The notes: generated by a model not told the origin, from the sequence alone. A stretch of DNA of 64,000 nt from Pectobacterium aroidearum (GCF_041228105.1 NZ_CP166097.1:4278001-4342000), one strand, 5' to 3'; positions 47,501 to 58,830 are shown, numbered from the stretch's first letter. Numbers and translations are program-made.

Positions 47501-48018
47501 GATACTGGCGCGTGATTTGCTGTTTGCACCACGCCCTCCTGTAAACCAGCTTCAACAAAATTCGCCAATTGCAGCAGGCCGATACGCAGCGGCGCAGGCA
47601 TGGCTTCAAGCTCAATGGCGTCCATCAGGTTCTTCACATACAAACCTAACTCAGTATCGCCTTCAATGCGCAGACGACGCTGGAAAAAGAGCGTATCGGG
47701 ATCTTCTTTACGCGCGGCGATCAAAATCAGATCGTTCGCGTCCGCACTAAAGCTGACATCCGGCGTTTCATCATGGCTCACCACCAGACGGCCATCGCGC
47801 AGCGTCATAAACCACTGCAAACCGACGTCACGTACCTCAATTTTCAGCCAGCGGCTTTCGAGAAATGCCAGATCGCCCTCCTCCAGCGCCTGACGGAACT
47901 GCCAGCCCAACATCTGTTCCAAAACCTGACGCTGTAGCGCAAAGGGGGTGAACTTGAGTGGCTTACCTAATAAGCTCGGCCCCTGACGCACAATCTGCGC
48001 TCGTAGTTTTTCCAACAC
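47494..48018 (-). CDS. ubiT: UbiT (YhbT), SCP2-domain lipid-binding ubiquinone factor
   Basis: A 174-residue SCP2-domain protein matching E. coli YhbT (LRAQIVRQGPSLL, QRRLRIEGDTELGLYVKNLMDAIELE). UbiT binds isoprenoid quinone precursors and works with UbiU and UbiV in oxygen-independent ubiquinone synthesis. The start is the GTG at 48018, with AGGAG upstream, giving the conserved MLEKLR N-terminus; a longer frame to 48078 has no homology. It is divergent from ubiUV, the arrangement seen in E. coli. Confidence 0.93.
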   Translation of the reverse strand: MLEKLRAQIVRQGPSLLGKPLKFTPFALQRQVLEQMLGWQFRQALEEGDLAFLESRWLKIEVRDVGLQWFMTLRDGRLVVSHDETPDVSFSADANDLILIAARKEDPDTLFFQRRLRIEGDTELGLYVKNLMDAIELEAMPAPLRIGLLQLANFVEAGLQEGVVQTANHAPVSC

Positions 48019-48394
48019 TGGCGTACTCCTCTTAAAGCAATCTGACTGTTCAGATAATCTGCAAACATTTTGCCACATCCACCGCGAGCGGAAGAGGTCT
48101 ATGTCAATAATTTAGTCGGTTATCCGATTATGCCCAACAGATTTTGTCCTTGCGCAACGATTAGCACCATAAACTGCCTTAAATCAAAGTCCTTACCTGA
48201 TGGGTTAATTAAGATTCTCAATCGTTAACAACATTCATCGACTGATAAAAAATCGTCGTAAACGGTTTTCAGCATCGCTCGCGACAACCCGCAAGGGGGA
48301 TGGCAGAACGCCGTCATCAACAGCGATCGTCAGTCTAAACATCATTGATCGTACGAGCCGCGACGGCACCGAAGGGATTAATGAAGGATTGTGT
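48019..48394. promoter_or_regulatory. Divergent ubiT / ubiUV control region
   Basis: This 376-bp gap has no supported gene. An ATCAA half-site (in CTTAAATCAAAG, near 48180) could be half of an FNR box, but the other half does not match. An AT-rich TTAATTAAGATTCTCAATCG stretch follows. In E. coli ubiUV is FNR-controlled, so a site is expected; I cannot place it firmly. Confidence 0.3.
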
Positions 48395-49390
48395 ATGGAA
48401 TTGCTTTGCCCCGCCGGCAACCTGCCGGCACTGAAAGCGGCCATCGATAATGGCGCAGATGCGGTCTATATCGGCTTGAAGGACGACACCAACGCTCGTC
48501 ATTTTGCCGGGCTGAATTTTACCGATAAGAAACTCCAGGAAGCGCGCGAATACGTGCACCGCCATCGGCGTAAACTGCATATCGCCATCAATACGTTTGC
48601 TCACCCGGACGGTTATCAGCGCTGGCAGCGAGCCGTGGATATGGCAGCACAGATCGGCGCTGACGTGCTGATCCTCGCCGATCTCGCCATGCTGGAGTAC
48701 GCCGCCGAACGCTATCCTCACATTGAGCGTCACGTGTCGGTGCAGGCTTCGGCGACAAACACTGAAGCGATCCGTTTCTATCATCGTCATTTTGATGTCT
48801 CACGCATTGTGCTGCCACGTGTGCTGTCCATTCATCAGGTGAAGCAAATCGCCCGCACCAGCCCAGTGCCGCTCGAAGTTTTTGCTTTCGGTAGCCTGTG
48901 CATCATGGCGGAAGGCCGCTGTTATCTCTCGTCTTATCTGACCGGTGAATCACCGAATACCGTGGGTGCCTGTTCACCCGCGCGATTCGTACGCTGGCAG
49001 CAGACGGAGAACGGCATGGAATCACGCCTGAACAATATTCTCATCGACCGCTATCAGGATGATGAAAACGCCGGTTATCCCACGCTATGTAAAGGCCGCT
49101 ACCTCGTTGATGGGCAGCGCTATCACGCGCTGGAAGAACCCACCAGCCTGAACACGCTGGAGCTTCTGCCTGAGTTGATGGCCGCCAATATTGCTTCCGT
49201 GAAGATAGAGGGTCGCCAGCGTAGTCCGGCCTATGTCAGCCAGATTACGCAGGTATGGCGGCAGGCTATCGATCGCTGCCGCGCCAATCCTGAGACATTC
49301 GTGCCAACACAGGCCTGGATGGACGCGTTAGGTGCGGTGGCCGAAGGCACGCAGACCACACTCGGTGCTTATCACCGTAAATGGCAGTAG
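48395..49390 (+). CDS. ubiU: UbiU (YhbU), U32-family Fe-S protein of anaerobic ubiquinone synthesis
   Basis: A 331-residue peptidase-U32-family protein (MELLCPAGNLPALKAAIDNGADAVYIGLKD). Fe-S Cys ligands are visible in GSLCIMAEGRCYLSSYLTG, GACSPARF and YPTLCKGRY. The sequence matches E. coli YhbU/UbiU. With UbiV it hydroxylates the quinone ring without oxygen, using prephenate in E. coli. AAGGA precedes the ATG at 48395; a TTG two codons earlier is the other possibility. Confidence 0.95.
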   Translation: MELLCPAGNLPALKAAIDNGADAVYIGLKDDTNARHFAGLNFTDKKLQEAREYVHRHRRKLHIAINTFAHPDGYQRWQRAVDMAAQIGADVLILADLAMLEYAAERYPHIERHVSVQASATNTEAIRFYHRHFDVSRIVLPRVLSIHQVKQIARTSPVPLEVFAFGSLCIMAEGRCYLSSYLTGESPNTVGACSPARFVRWQQTENGMESRLNNILIDRYQDDENAGYPTLCKGRYLVDGQRYHALEEPTSLNTLELLPELMAANIASVKIEGRQRSPAYVSQITQVWRQAIDRCRANPETFVPTQAWMDALGAVAEGTQTTLGAYHRKWQ

Positions 49391-49401
49391 TGGGAGAACA
49401 C

Positions 49402-50280
49402 ATGAAATACGCATTAGGGAATATTCTCTACTATTGGCCGAAAGAGGACGTCGAGGCGTTTTATCAGGCTGCGGTAAGCAGCAGCGCCGATATCGTCTAT
49501 CTCGGCGAAACGGTGTGCAGCAAACGCCGACTGATGAAGGTGGCGGACTGGTTCAACGTGGCCCGCGAAGTCGCCAGCAGCGGCAAGCAGGTGGTGATCT
49601 CAACGCTGGCGCTCTTACAAGCTCCGTCTGAGCTCACGGAACTGAAACGCTATGTAGAAAATGGCGAATTCTTGCTGGAAGCGAACGATCTGGGTGCCGT
49701 CAATATTGCAGCCGAACGCAACCTGCCGTTTGTCGCCGGACACGCGCTCAACTGCTACAACGCATACACCCTACGTGTGCTGCACAAACAAGGCATGGTG
49801 CGTTGGTGTATGCCAGTCGAGCTTTCTCGTGACTGGCTGCAAAACCTGCTGAATCAGTGTGACGAGCTTGGCTTTCGCCACCAATTTGAGGTGGAAGTGC
49901 TCAGCTACGGACATTTGCCGTTAGCCTATTCCGCCCGCTGCTTCACCGCACGTTCAGAAGATCGACCAAAAGACGAATGTGAAACCTGCTGCCTGAGTTA
50001 CCCGCAAGGCAGAAAAATGCTGTCGCAGGAGAACCAGCAGGTCTTTGTCCTGAATGGTATCCAGACGCAAAGCGGCTATTGCTACAACCTCGGTAACGAG
50101 CTGGCGTCGATGCGGGATCTGGTGGATATTGTCCGGCTGTCCCCGAACGATATCAGCACGCTGGCGATGCTGGATAAATTCCGCGCCAACGAACAAGGCA
50201 CTGCACCATTAGCGCTGGAAAATCAGGCCGATTGTAACGGCTACTGGCGCCGCGTCGCTGGCCTTGAGCTTGTCCCGTAA
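49402..50280 (+). CDS. ubiV: UbiV (YhbV), U32-family Fe-S partner of UbiU
   Basis: A 292-residue protein starting MKYALGNILYYWPKEDVEAFY, 11 bp after ubiU and preceded by GGGAG. Fe-S Cys candidates: CFTARSEDRPKDECETCC (about residues 180-197). Sequence matches E. coli YhbV/UbiV. It forms a complex with UbiU. A palindromic hairpin follows the stop. Confidence 0.95.
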   Translation: MKYALGNILYYWPKEDVEAFYQAAVSSSADIVYLGETVCSKRRLMKVADWFNVAREVASSGKQVVISTLALLQAPSELTELKRYVENGEFLLEANDLGAVNIAAERNLPFVAGHALNCYNAYTLRVLHKQGMVRWCMPVELSRDWLQNLLNQCDELGFRHQFEVEVLSYGHLPLAYSARCFTARSEDRPKDECETCCLSYPQGRKMLSQENQQVFVLNGIQTQSGYCYNLGNELASMRDLVDIVRLSPNDISTLAMLDKFRANEQGTAPLALENQADCNGYWRRVAGLELVP

Positions 50281-50294
50281 GCCACATCCTATCC

Positions 50295-50310
50295 GGGCGG
50301 CATGCCGCCC
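50295..50310 (+). terminator. Terminator-like hairpin after ubiV
   Basis: The perfect palindrome GGGCGGCATGCCGCCC folds as a 5-bp or longer GC stem and is followed by TTTCCTTCC. It lies 14 bp after the ubiV stop. Confidence 0.6.
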
Positions 50311-50445
50311 TTTCCTTCCTAAGCGCACCTTTGAACTACGTATAACCGTGACATTCCCGCATACTGATCTGACTTTCATCATTGACTGACGGCATTAGCA
50401 TCCATCGCTCAGGTGGAGTCAGTGAACAACAAAGTGAGTCATATT

Positions 50446-51453
50446 ATGTCCACACCTTCTCAAGCTGCTGTGTTTTCCGTCCTCGATCTTGCGCCTATTC
50501 CACAGGGTGCGACAGCACGTGACGCCTTCCATCGTTCGCTGGATCTGGCGCAACATACAGAAAAATGGGGCTATCACCGCTATTGGCTGGCAGAACACCA
50601 CAGCATGACCGGTATCGCCAGCGCAGCAACCTCAGTGCTGCTCGGCTATCTTGCCTCGGGAACGGCGCGCATTCGTCTCGGCTCCGGCGGCGTGATGCTG
50701 CCGAACCACTCACCTCTCGTCATTGCAGAGCAATTTGGTACGCTGGAATCGCTGTATCCCGGCCGCATCGATTTGGGATTAGGCCGTGCCCCCGGCACCG
50801 ACCAGCGCACCATGATGGCACTGCGCCGTCACCTCAATGCCGATATTGAAGATTTCCCACGAGATGTGCAGGAACTGCAACGCTATTTCGCCGATGCACA
50901 GCCGGGTCAACCGGTGCAAGCCGTTCCGGGACAAGGTTTACACGTTCCGATCTGGCTATTGGGATCGAGCCTGTACAGCGCACAACTGGCCGCAAGACTG
51001 GGGTTGCCTTTTGCCTTCGCCGCCCATTTCGCGCCCGATATGTTGCTGGAAGCGTTCCATCTCTATCGCGAACACTTTATCCCTTCAGCCACCCACGCCA
51101 AACCTTACGCGATGGTTTGCGTGAATGTAGTCGCGGCAGAGAGCGATCGGGATGCACGTTTCCTCTTTACCTCGATGCAGCAACAATTCATCAACCTGCG
51201 CCGTGGTACACCGGGCCCGCTCCCCGCACCGGTAGAAAACATCGACACGGTAGGATCACCTGCCGAGCAGTTTGGCGCGGATCAAGCATTACGGCTGTCC
51301 ATTGTTGGCGATCGCGCCAAGGTGCGTCATGGATTGCAGAGTCTGTTGCGAGAAACACAGGCGGACGAAGTGATGATCAATGGCCAAATATTTGACCATC
51401 AGGCACGCCTGCAATCTTTTGAAATTGCGATGGATGTGCGGCAAACGCTTTAA
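50446..51453 (+). CDS. yhbW: YhbW, luciferase-like flavin-dependent oxidoreductase
   Basis: A 335-residue LLM-class protein aligning closely with E. coli YhbW ([86 protein letters not shown]). The FMN-binding pattern of bacterial luciferase-like monooxygenases is present. Substrate is unknown. The ATG at 50446 has no strong Shine-Dalgarno; a GTG at 50413 extends the frame by 11 non-conserved codons. Confidence 0.92.
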   Translation: MSTPSQAAVFSVLDLAPIPQGATARDAFHRSLDLAQHTEKWGYHRYWLAEHHSMTGIASAATSVLLGYLASGTARIRLGSGGVMLPNHSPLVIAEQFGTLESLYPGRIDLGLGRAPGTDQRTMMALRRHLNADIEDFPRDVQELQRYFADAQPGQPVQAVPGQGLHVPIWLLGSSLYSAQLAARLGLPFAFAAHFAPDMLLEAFHLYREHFIPSATHAKPYAMVCVNVVAAESDRDARFLFTSMQQQFINLRRGTPGPLPAPVENIDTVGSPAEQFGADQALRLSIVGDRAKVRHGLQSLLRETQADEVMINGQIFDHQARLQSFEIAMDVRQTL

Positions 51454-51483
51454 CGTACGTTGATAGATTTGTTTGAACCAAAA

Positions 51484-51508
51484 AAAACGACCCTGAACGG
51501 GTCGTTTT
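51484..51508. terminator. Bidirectional terminator between yhbW and deaD
   Basis: AAAACGACCC / GGGTCGTTTT with a 5-nt loop, perfect over 10 bp; A and T runs at both ends give U tracts on both strands. The convergent genes yhbW and deaD end 31 and 56 bp away. Confidence 0.88.
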
Positions 51509-51563
51509 ATATTGCAGCTGATTTTGTTACGACAGCCTGTATTGAAGCAAGCTGAAGTGAAGC

Positions 51564-53453
51564 TTACGCGTCAGCAGGACGACGACGTGGAGCGCGTGAA
51601 GCACCGTCACGGTTATCACGGTTGAAAGAACGCTCGCGACGCTCACCACCGTTACCTTCACGACGTTCACCACCGCCGAAAGAGCGACGTGGAGCAGCGC
51701 CATCACGACGTTCGCCACCAGGACGGCCACCGCCACGACGTTCATGCGGCTGAGCATCACCCAACAATTGCATGTTCATCGGTTTGTTCAGAATACGCGT
51801 GCGGGTAAAGTGTGATAACAGGTCACCCGGCATACCTTTCGGCAGTTCAATCGTCGAGTGAGACGCGAACAGCTTGATGTTACCGATGTAGCGGCTGCTG
51901 ATATCGCCTTCGTTGGCAATTGCGCCAACAATGTGACGAACTTCAACACCGTCATCACGGCCCACTTCGATACGATACAGTTCCATTTCGCCTGCATCAC
52001 GACGCTCACGACGTTGCGGACGGTCACCGTCACGGCTTTCGCGAGAATCGCGCGGATCACGGCGACGATCGCCACGTGAATCACTACGGGAATCATCACG
52101 ATCGCGGAATTCGCGACGAGGACGGAACACAGGATCCGGTGGCAGAATCAGAGGACGTTCACCCTGCGCCATTTTCAGCAACGCCGCAGCCAGCGTTTCG
52201 ACATCCAGCTCTTCCTGCGGTTGCAGTTTCGTCAACAGCGCGCGGTACATATCCAGATCGCTACTTTCCAGCTGTTGCTGTACTTTAGCAGCAAACTTAG
52301 CCAGACGGCGTTGACCCAGCAATTCTGCATTTGGCAATTCCACTTCAGGAATCGTCAGCTTCATTGTGCGCTCAACGTTGCGCAGCAGGCGGCGCTCACG
52401 GTTTTCAACAAACAGCAGAGCACGACCCGCACGACCCGCACGACCGGTACGGCCAATACGGTGAACGTAAGACTCGGCATCCATCGGGATATCGTAGTTG
52501 ACGACCAGGCTGATACGTTCAACGTCCAGACCACGCGCCGCAACGTCGGTCGCGATCAGGATATCAAGACGGCCATCTTTCAGACGCTCCAGCGTTTGCT
52601 CACGCAGCGCCTGGTTCATATCACCGTTCAGCGCGGCGCTGTTGTAGCCGCTACGTTCCAGGGCTTCAGCCACTTCCAGCGTTGCATTTTTGGTACGAAC
52701 GAAAATAATCGCCGCATCAAAATCTTCTGCTTCCAGGAAACGCACCAGCGCTTCATTTTTACGCATACCCTGCACCGTCCAGTAGCTCTGGCTGATGTCT
52801 GGACGCGTGGTAATGCTGGATTGAATGCGAACTTCCTGCGGATCTTTCATGAAACGGCGCGTAATGCGGCGAATCGCTTCAGGCATGGTCGCAGAGAACA
52901 GCGCAGTCTGATGTTCAGCAGGGATCTGAGCCATGATGTTTTCAACATCTTCGATGAAGCCCATACGCAGCATTTCATCGGCTTCGTCCAGTACCAGACC
53001 ACTCAGGTTGGACAGATCCAGCGTACCGCGTTTCAGGTGATCCAGCAGACGACCCGGCGTACCCACGACAATCTGCGCACCCTGGCGCAGCGCGCGCAGT
53101 TGCACGTCATAGCGTTGGCCGCCATACAGTGCGACGACGTTAACGCCGTGCATATGTTTGGAGAAATCATTGCAGGCCTCTGCTACCTGCACCGCCAGCT
53201 CACGGGTCGGTGCCAGCACCAGAATCTGTGGTGCTTTAAGCTCAGGTTTCAGATTGTTCAGTAATGGCAGAGAGAACGCTGCTGTTTTACCGCTACCGGT
53301 CTGTGCCATACCCAGCACATCGCGACCGTTCAGCAGGTGAGGAATACATTCCGCCTGAATCGGAGACGGTTTTTCATAGCCCAAATCAGTCAGGGCATTA
53401 AGGATAGAGGTGTTCAACCCCAAATCGGCAAAAGAAGTTACTAAATCAGTCAT
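51564..53453 (-). CDS. deaD: DeaD (CsdA), cold-shock DEAD-box RNA helicase
   Basis: A 629-residue helicase with Q-motif ([13 protein letters not shown]), Walker [32 protein letters not shown], the DEAD box [14 protein letters not shown], and [11 protein letters not shown]. From about residue 480 a DbpA-like RNA-binding domain ([30 protein letters not shown]) is followed by an Arg/Gly-rich tail. It acts in ribosome assembly and RNA decay at low temperature. The start at 53453 fits homology with GAGG upstream. It follows nlpI and pnp, as in E. coli. Confidence 0.96.
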   Translation of the reverse strand: MTDLVTSFADLGLNTSILNALTDLGYEKPSPIQAECIPHLLNGRDVLGMAQTGSGKTAAFSLPLLNNLKPELKAPQILVLAPTRELAVQVAEACNDFSKHMHGVNVVALYGGQRYDVQLRALRQGAQIVVGTPGRLLDHLKRGTLDLSNLSGLVLDEADEMLRMGFIEDVENIMAQIPAEHQTALFSATMPEAIRRITRRFMKDPQEVRIQSSITTRPDISQSYWTVQGMRKNEALVRFLEAEDFDAAIIFVRTKNATLEVAEALERSGYNSAALNGDMNQALREQTLERLKDGRLDILIATDVAARGLDVERISLVVNYDIPMDAESYVHRIGRTGRAGRAGRALLFVENRERRLLRNVERTMKLTIPEVELPNAELLGQRRLAKFAAKVQQQLESSDLDMYRALLTKLQPQEELDVETLAAALLKMAQGERPLILPPDPVFRPRREFRDRDDSRSDSRGDRRRDPRDSRESRDGDRPQRRERRDAGEMELYRIEVGRDDGVEVRHIVGAIANEGDISSRYIGNIKLFASHSTIELPKGMPGDLLSHFTRTRILNKPMNMQLLGDAQPHERRGGGRPGGERRDGAAPRRSFGGGERREGNGGERRERSFNRDNRDGASRAPRRRPADA

Positions 53454-53562
53454 GTACACGTGCCTCATTACACATGGCGGCCAGTCTACATAACTCGTCG
53501 TGAAAATTTTCAGTCATTTTCATTGAAAAGTGTGAACCGGCTCAAATTGGATTAAAAAGCGA

Positions 53563-53590
53563 ACAAAAAAGCCCTCACCCGTGAAGGTGA
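53563..53590 (-). terminator. Probable terminator downstream of nlpI
   Basis: On the minus strand TCACC-TTCACG-GGTGA is followed by GGGCTTTTTTG. The stem is only 5 bp but the U tract is good. It lies 38 bp after the nlpI stop, between nlpI and deaD, so deaD probably also has its own promoter. Confidence 0.5.
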
Positions 53591-53627
53591 TAACCGAAGT
53601 TTTTCAGGCTGATTAGATGTTCGTCAG

Positions 53628-54512
53628 CTATTGCTGGTCCGATCCTGATAGGTCGTCTTGCTCTTGGCCTAATAGCGCCAATTCCAACAATGCATAGCGG
53701 TGCTCAACAAAGTTATGGACGTTGTTGGCAACCGTCAGCTTGAACAGCGCCAAAGCGGTGTTCTTGTCCCCCAGACTTAGGTAGTGCTTACCTAAATAGA
53801 AGTCAGTTTCACTGAGATGCTCAGCGAGCGAAGTGTTATCCGTAGCTTCTTCCTGTAAACGCTGCATCAGTGTTTTTTCACTGATACCACCCAGGTAGAA
53901 TTCGACAATATTCCATCCCCAAGGCCCTTTCTTGGCGTCGTCATAGCGTTTCTTCAACGCAACTTTGGCCGTCTCTGGATTGATTTCTCGCTCCACAAGA
54001 TACAGCCACAACGAACGGAAAGGATCATTCGGATCGTCTCGATAAAACGCCAGCAGATCATCCTGCGCTAACAGGTAGCGACCGCCGTAATACAAAGCGA
54101 TGCCCCGGTTTAAACGCGCGTAATTGTAAGTTGGATCAAGCTCTAGTACAGAATCAAACGCTTCATAGGCAGCATCAAAATTGCCTGCCTGCGTTAAATA
54201 GATACCCAAATAGTTAAAAACTTCTGGAATATCAGGGCGGATCGTCAGCGCTTGTGAAAAATCATTCCGCGCCAATGCCCGTAACCCGAGACTATCATAC
54301 AGCACTCCGCGCTCATATAATAGCTGTGCTCGCTCATCATCGGTTAATGCCCGGCTTGCAAGGATTTGTTCCATGCGTGCCAGAATCACTTCCTGCTGTA
54401 AAGTAGGCTGTAACGGAATCGCCAATACTGCGTCTTTACGCCAATCCGTGTTGCTGCATCCTGCCAGCATGAGTGCTGTTGCAACATAACACCAGCGCAA
54501 GAAAGGCTTCAT
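53628..54512 (-). CDS. nlpI: NlpI, TPR-containing outer-membrane lipoprotein
   Basis: A 294-residue lipoprotein. The signal peptide ends in the lipobox LAGC (Cys19). Tetratricopeptide repeats run from about residue 62 ([72 protein letters not shown]). In E. coli NlpI is an adaptor for the protease Prc and for peptidoglycan hydrolases. It lies directly downstream of pnp. Confidence 0.95.
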   Translation of the reverse strand: MKPFLRWCYVATALMLAGCSNTDWRKDAVLAIPLQPTLQQEVILARMEQILASRALTDDERAQLLYERGVLYDSLGLRALARNDFSQALTIRPDIPEVFNYLGIYLTQAGNFDAAYEAFDSVLELDPTYNYARLNRGIALYYGGRYLLAQDDLLAFYRDDPNDPFRSLWLYLVEREINPETAKVALKKRYDDAKKGPWGWNIVEFYLGGISEKTLMQRLQEEATDNTSLAEHLSETDFYLGKHYLSLGDKNTALALFKLTVANNVHNFVEHRYALLELALLGQEQDDLSGSDQQ

Positions 54513-54597
54513 TTCCCACTCCCGAAGACAAACATTGGATGAACATCCTGTCCCGGACTGCTCAACGCAAGGACATCCATACCCTTACGATAGACGA

Positions 54598-54629
54598 GGC
54601 ACCTTGCCATGATAATCAGGCAAGGTGCC
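54598..54629 (-). terminator. Perfect 11-bp hairpin between pnp and nlpI
   Basis: GGCACCTTGCC / GGCAAGGTGCC with a 10-nt loop. There is no U tract on the minus strand, so it looks more like an mRNA processing or stabilising hairpin than a terminator. It lies 23 bp after the pnp stop. Confidence 0.55.
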
Positions 54630-54652
54630 ATAAGACTGTTTTCTAACAGTCG

Positions 54653-56773
54653 TTATTCCTCAGAAGACGGGGCTGCCGCTTCCTGAGTTGGCGCTGTTGC
54701 TTCTTTGATGCTTAAGCGTACGCGGCCCTGACGATCAACTTCCAGAACCTTGACCGGTACTTCCTGACCCATTTGCAGGTAGTCAGTCACTTTCTCTACG
54801 CGCTTATCGGCGATCTGAGAAATATGCACCAGGCCTTCTTTGCCGCCGCCGATAGCGACGAAAGCACCAAAGTCAACGATGCGGGTAACTTTACCCTGAT
54901 ACACGCGGCCAACTTCGATTTCAGCAGTGATCTCTTCAATACGACGAATCGCGTGTTTCGCTTTTTCGCCGTCAGTTGAAGCGATCTTCACAGTACCATC
55001 GTCTTCGATTTCAATGGTGGTGCCCGTTTCTTCGGTCAACGCACGAATCACAGAACCACCTTTACCGATGACATCTTTGATCTTATCGGTGCTGATCTTG
55101 ATGGTGTGGATACGTGGTGCAAATTCAGAGATATCGCCACGTGGTGTGCTGATTGCCTGTTCCATCACGCCCAGAATGTGCAAACGCGCACCTTTGGCCT
55201 GATTCAACGCAACCTGCATGATCTCACGGGTAATCCCTTCGATCTTGATATCCATCTGCAGCGCGGTGATACCTTCACGGCTACCGGCAACTTTGAAGTC
55301 CATATCGCCCAGGTGGTCTTCGTCACCCAGAATATCGGACAGCACAACAAAGTTGTCGCCTTCTTTCACCAGACCCATCGCGATACCCGCAACGGCTGAT
55401 TTAATCGGTACACCCGCGTCCATCAGTGCCAGAGACGCACCGCAGACAGACGCCATAGAGGAAGAACCGTTGGATTCCGTGATTTCAGATACTACACGGA
55501 CGGTGTACGGGAATTCACTCGCCTTCGGCATAACAGCCAACACGCCACGCTTAGCCAGACGACCGTGACCAATTTCACGACGCTTAGGCGAACCAACCAT
55601 ACCCGTTTCACCAACAGAGTACGGAGGGAAGTTGTAGTGCAGCAGGAAGCGATCGGTACGTTCGCCGGTCAGCTCGTCGATGGTCTGTGCGTCACGCTCG
55701 GTACCCAGCGTCGCGGTGACCAACGCCTGAGTTTCACCACGGGTGAACAGTGCAGAACCGTGGGTACGCGGCAGTACGCCAGTGCGCACATCCAGACCAC
55801 GAATCATGTCTTTTTCACGGCCATCGATACGTGGTTCGCCAGCCAGCACGCGGCTACGTACAACGTTTTTCTCGACGTTGCCCAGAATTTCCTGGATCTC
55901 ACCCGCGTTCAGCGTTTCATCTTCTGCCAGCAGAGCGGCTTCAACGTCAGCTTTGATGACGTCAACTTGTGCATAACGCTCTTGTTTTTCAGTGATGCGG
56001 TAAGCGTCACCCAAACGAGCTTCAGACAGAGCCTGTACACGCTGTTCTAAAGAAACATTCACTTCTGGCGCATGCCAGTCCCACTTCGGTTTGCCCGCTT
56101 CGGCAACCAGAGCGTTGATGTTTTCGATCACAACCTGTTGTTGATCGTGGCCAAATACCACTGCGCCCAGCATCTGGTCTTCACTCAGAAGGTCGGCTTC
56201 GGATTCCACCATCAGAACCGCGCCTTCTGTACCTGCAACAACCAGATCCAGACGGCTTTCTTTCAGCTCATCTGTCGTTGGGTTCAGAACATACTGATCG
56301 TTCAGGTAACCAACGCGTGCAGCGCCGATAGGTCCGCTGAACGGAATGCCAGACAGGCTCAGCGCCGCAGAGGCACCAATCATGGCAACGATGTCAGGGT
56401 TAACCTGTGGGTTAACGGAAACCACGGTCGCAATCACCTGAACTTCATTCAGGAAACCTTCTGGGAACAGAGGGCGGATTGGACGGTCGATCAGACGAGA
56501 AATCAGCGTTTCGCCTTCGCTTGGACGTCCTTCACGACGGAAAAAACCACCAGGGAAACGTCCGGCAGCGTAGGTACGCTCCTGATAGTTAACCGTTAAT
56601 GGGAAGAAACTTTGGCCGGGTTTGGCGTTTTTCGCGCCGACCACGGTAACGAATACCGCGGTGTCATCCATGCTTACCATCACAGCGGCGGTAGCCTGGC
56701 GAGCCATCATACCGGTCTCTAACGTAACGGTATGCTGACCATATTGAAACTTACGAACGATCGGATTCAGCAA
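54653..56773 (-). CDS. pnp: Pnp, polynucleotide phosphorylase (TTG start)
   Basis: A 706-residue exoribonuclease with two RNase PH domains, a KH domain ([30 protein letters not shown], about 560-590) and an S1 domain ([34 protein letters not shown], about 622-655). The start codon at 56773 is TTG, as in E. coli, with AAGGAT upstream and the conserved [20 protein letters not shown]. The 250-bp leader back to rpsO should contain the RNase III-cleaved stem by which PNPase represses itself; I did not map it. Confidence 0.97.
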   Translation of the reverse strand: MLNPIVRKFQYGQHTVTLETGMMARQATAAVMVSMDDTAVFVTVVGAKNAKPGQSFFPLTVNYQERTYAAGRFPGGFFRREGRPSEGETLISRLIDRPIRPLFPEGFLNEVQVIATVVSVNPQVNPDIVAMIGASAALSLSGIPFSGPIGAARVGYLNDQYVLNPTTDELKESRLDLVVAGTEGAVLMVESEADLLSEDQMLGAVVFGHDQQQVVIENINALVAEAGKPKWDWHAPEVNVSLEQRVQALSEARLGDAYRITEKQERYAQVDVIKADVEAALLAEDETLNAGEIQEILGNVEKNVVRSRVLAGEPRIDGREKDMIRGLDVRTGVLPRTHGSALFTRGETQALVTATLGTERDAQTIDELTGERTDRFLLHYNFPPYSVGETGMVGSPKRREIGHGRLAKRGVLAVMPKASEFPYTVRVVSEITESNGSSSMASVCGASLALMDAGVPIKSAVAGIAMGLVKEGDNFVVLSDILGDEDHLGDMDFKVAGSREGITALQMDIKIEGITREIMQVALNQAKGARLHILGVMEQAISTPRGDISEFAPRIHTIKISTDKIKDVIGKGGSVIRALTEETGTTIEIEDDGTVKIASTDGEKAKHAIRRIEEITAEIEVGRVYQGKVTRIVDFGAFVAIGGGKEGLVHISQIADKRVEKVTDYLQMGQEVPVKVLEVDRQGRVRLSIKEATAPTQEAAAPSSEE

Positions 56774-56980
56774 AATAATATCCTTAGCTGGGGCGCGCTA
56801 CACGTATTCAAGATAAACGCGCCAGTGAACTCCCGACCTTTACACTACATCCTCACGACTAATGACAACCCTTATCTTGCTCATGCAGATAAAGCCTCTC
56901 ATTAGCCGCGCGAACCTCTGTAATGAAAGATCATATTAACAACAATACACTACTCTGTTTTGCTAACGCTTCCTAGAAGA

Positions 56981-57002
56981 AAGGGGCCAAAAGAGGCCCC
57001 TT
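56981..57002 (-). terminator. rpsO terminator in the rpsO-pnp gap
   Basis: AAGGGGCC / GGCCCCTT with a 6-nt loop, followed on the minus strand by TCTTC (partial U tract). It lies 21 bp after the rpsO stop, the position of the leaky terminator t1 in E. coli. Confidence 0.75.
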
Positions 57003-57022
57003 CCCACTGAAACTCAGAAGAC

Positions 57023-57292
57023 TTAGCGACGCAGACCCAGACGCTCGATCAGGCTGGTGTAACGTGCTACATCTTTACGCTTCAGGTAGTCCAGCAGCTT
57101 ACGACGCTGAGAAACCATACGCAGCAGACCACGACGGCTGTGGTGATCTTTTTTGTGCTCAGAAAAGTGGCCTTGCAGATGGTTGATCTGCGCAGTCAAC
57201 AAAGCAACCTGAACTTCAGTAGAACCACTATCGTTAGTGCCACGACCGAAGTCTGCTACGATTTTAGCTTTAGCTTCAACACTTAGAGACAT
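57023..57292 (-). CDS. rpsO: Ribosomal protein S15
   Basis: An 89-residue protein starting [33 protein letters not shown], almost the same as E. coli S15. It binds 16S rRNA in the 30S platform and, in E. coli, represses its own translation through a leader pseudoknot. Between truB and pnp. Confidence 0.98.
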   Translation of the reverse strand: MSLSVEAKAKIVADFGRGTNDSGSTEVQVALLTAQINHLQGHFSEHKKDHHSRRGLLRMVSQRRKLLDYLKRKDVARYTSLIERLGLRR

Positions 57293-57413
57293 TGTAATAC
57301 TCCAACATTATAGATAAAAAAACGGGCGCCGATCTCTAATTCAGCCACCCAGCAGTCAAGCCGCGCTATTCTACCCTCAGCGTTCTGCGATAGCAAGGCA
57401 GCAACGGGCGGGT

Positions 57414-58358
57414 TTACACCGGATACTCAACAACCAGACGCCGTGGCGCAACGCGACCATCGCCGTCGATTTCACCCATACCGATAAACGTGTGCGCGTC
57501 GCCTTCGGTGATTCTCACCATACCGTTCAACGGCGTATTCGCGGCCTGAACGGGCTGCCCCAGCTTCAAATAACCGGCGACAACGGGCGTCAAATTCACT
57601 TCAGGAAAATCAATAACCGGGCTTTCCATCGGCATGAGCAGCAGATCGAGACTCAGCGAAGGCGAAAGCTCTTGTGCCTGAGCCTGCTCGACCAATGTGG
57701 CCAACTGCTCCAGCGTTACCATTCTTTCGATAGGATACGTAGCCACCTGCAAACGACGCAGGTAAATCACATGCGCGCCACAGCCCAGCTTTTCGCCCAA
57801 ATCATCAATAATGGTACGGATGTATGTCCCTTTAGAGCAATGGATCTCTAACTCCAGCTCATCCCCTTCCCAGCGAATGAACTGCAGTTCGTACACGGTG
57901 ATTTCACGTGCTTCACGCGGAACCGTCAGCCCCTGACGGGCATACTCATACAGCTTACGCCCCTGATATTTCAGCGCTGAGTACATGGATGGCACTTGCT
58001 GCGTGGTGCCACGAAAGCCCTCCAGCGCCTGCTCCAGTTCCGTAGCAGAAAAACCAATCGCCCGTTCTTCAATCACGTTGCCATCGGCATCAGAGGTGTC
58101 GGTTCGTTGCCCAAGGCGAGCAATAACACGGTAGCGTTTATCTGAATCCAGCAGGTATTGGGAAAATTTCGTCGCTTCCCCAAGGCAAATCGGCAACATA
58201 CCGGTGGCTAATGGATCCAATGCCCCCGTGTGGCCCGCTCTGTTAGCGTTAAAAATCCGTTTTACCTTCTGTAAAACATCATTAGACGACACGCCCTGCG
58301 GCTTATCTAATAGCAATACGCCGTGTACATCACGGCCACGGCGACGAGGACGACTCAT
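57414..58358 (-). CDS. truB: TruB, tRNA pseudouridine-55 synthase
   Basis: A 314-residue enzyme with the catalytic Asp in [20 protein letters not shown] (about residue 48), the [18 protein letters not shown] motif and a C-terminal PUA-type domain. It forms pseudouridine 55 in the T-loop of tRNAs. Its ATG overlaps the rbfA stop codon by one base (TAATG). Confidence 0.97.
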   Translation of the reverse strand: MSRPRRRGRDVHGVLLLDKPQGVSSNDVLQKVKRIFNANRAGHTGALDPLATGMLPICLGEATKFSQYLLDSDKRYRVIARLGQRTDTSDADGNVIEERAIGFSATELEQALEGFRGTTQQVPSMYSALKYQGRKLYEYARQGLTVPREAREITVYELQFIRWEGDELELEIHCSKGTYIRTIIDDLGEKLGCGAHVIYLRRLQVATYPIERMVTLEQLATLVEQAQAQELSPSLSLDLLLMPMESPVIDFPEVNLTPVVAGYLKLGQPVQAANTPLNGMVRITEGDAHTFIGMGEIDGDGRVAPRRLVVEYPV

Positions 58359-58756
58359 TAATCCTCCTGATCTTCGCCCGTAACAGAACGACGTTCCGTA
58401 TCGTTTCTGACCACATTGGTCACCAGGTTGGACATTCTCATCCCTTCAACCAACGAGTTGTCGTAGGAGAAGGTCAGTGCCGGGACAACACGCAGACGCA
58501 TTGCCTTACCAACCAGTGTACGAATAAAACCAGAAGCATCCTGCAGTGCTTTCAGCGCCGTTTTAACTTGTTCTGGCTCGTTATCATTAAGGAAGGTCAC
58601 AAAAACTTTGGCATACGCCAGATCGCGAGAAACTTCCACACCGGATACGGTCGCCATGCCGATACGCGGATCTTTTACTTCACGCTGAATGATAATGGCG
58701 ATTTCTTTTTGCATTTCCTGCGCAACGCGCTGGGTGCGGCTGAATTCTTTTGCCAT
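58358..58756 (-). CDS. rbfA: RbfA, 30S ribosome-binding factor
   Basis: A 132-residue KH-like domain protein ([43 protein letters not shown]). It assists 16S rRNA maturation and cold adaptation. It is coupled to truB downstream. GGAG lies about 9 bp before its ATG, just after a terminator-like hairpin. Confidence 0.97.
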   Translation of the reverse strand: MAKEFSRTQRVAQEMQKEIAIIIQREVKDPRIGMATVSGVEVSRDLAYAKVFVTFLNDNEPEQVKTALKALQDASGFIRTLVGKAMRLRVVPALTFSYDNSLVEGMRMSNLVTNVVRNDTERRSVTGEDQED

Positions 58757-58778
58757 GATAAATTCTCCAGTAAAAATC

Positions 58779-58797
58779 GGGGGGCACTAGGCCCCCC
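58779..58797 (-). terminator. Terminator-like hairpin between infB and rbfA
   Basis: GGGGGGC / GCCCCCC, 7 bp, all G-C, with a 5-nt loop, followed on the minus strand by GATTTTTAC. It lies 34 bp after the infB stop and 22 bp before the rbfA ATG. Within an operon this implies partial termination or an antitermination step. Confidence 0.7.
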
Positions 58798-58830
58798 TTA
58801 CGAATAGCTTACGTCGTCGCTGCAAAAGAA

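Noticed and set aside
48160..48200. A possible FNR box in the ubiT/ubiUV gap
   Set aside because: Only the ATCAA half matches; the other half (CTGCC) does not resemble TTGAT. Expected biologically but not supported here.
52221..53264. A 347-codon plus-strand open frame opposite deaD
   Set aside because: It has no family features, and the helicase motifs lie on the minus strand.
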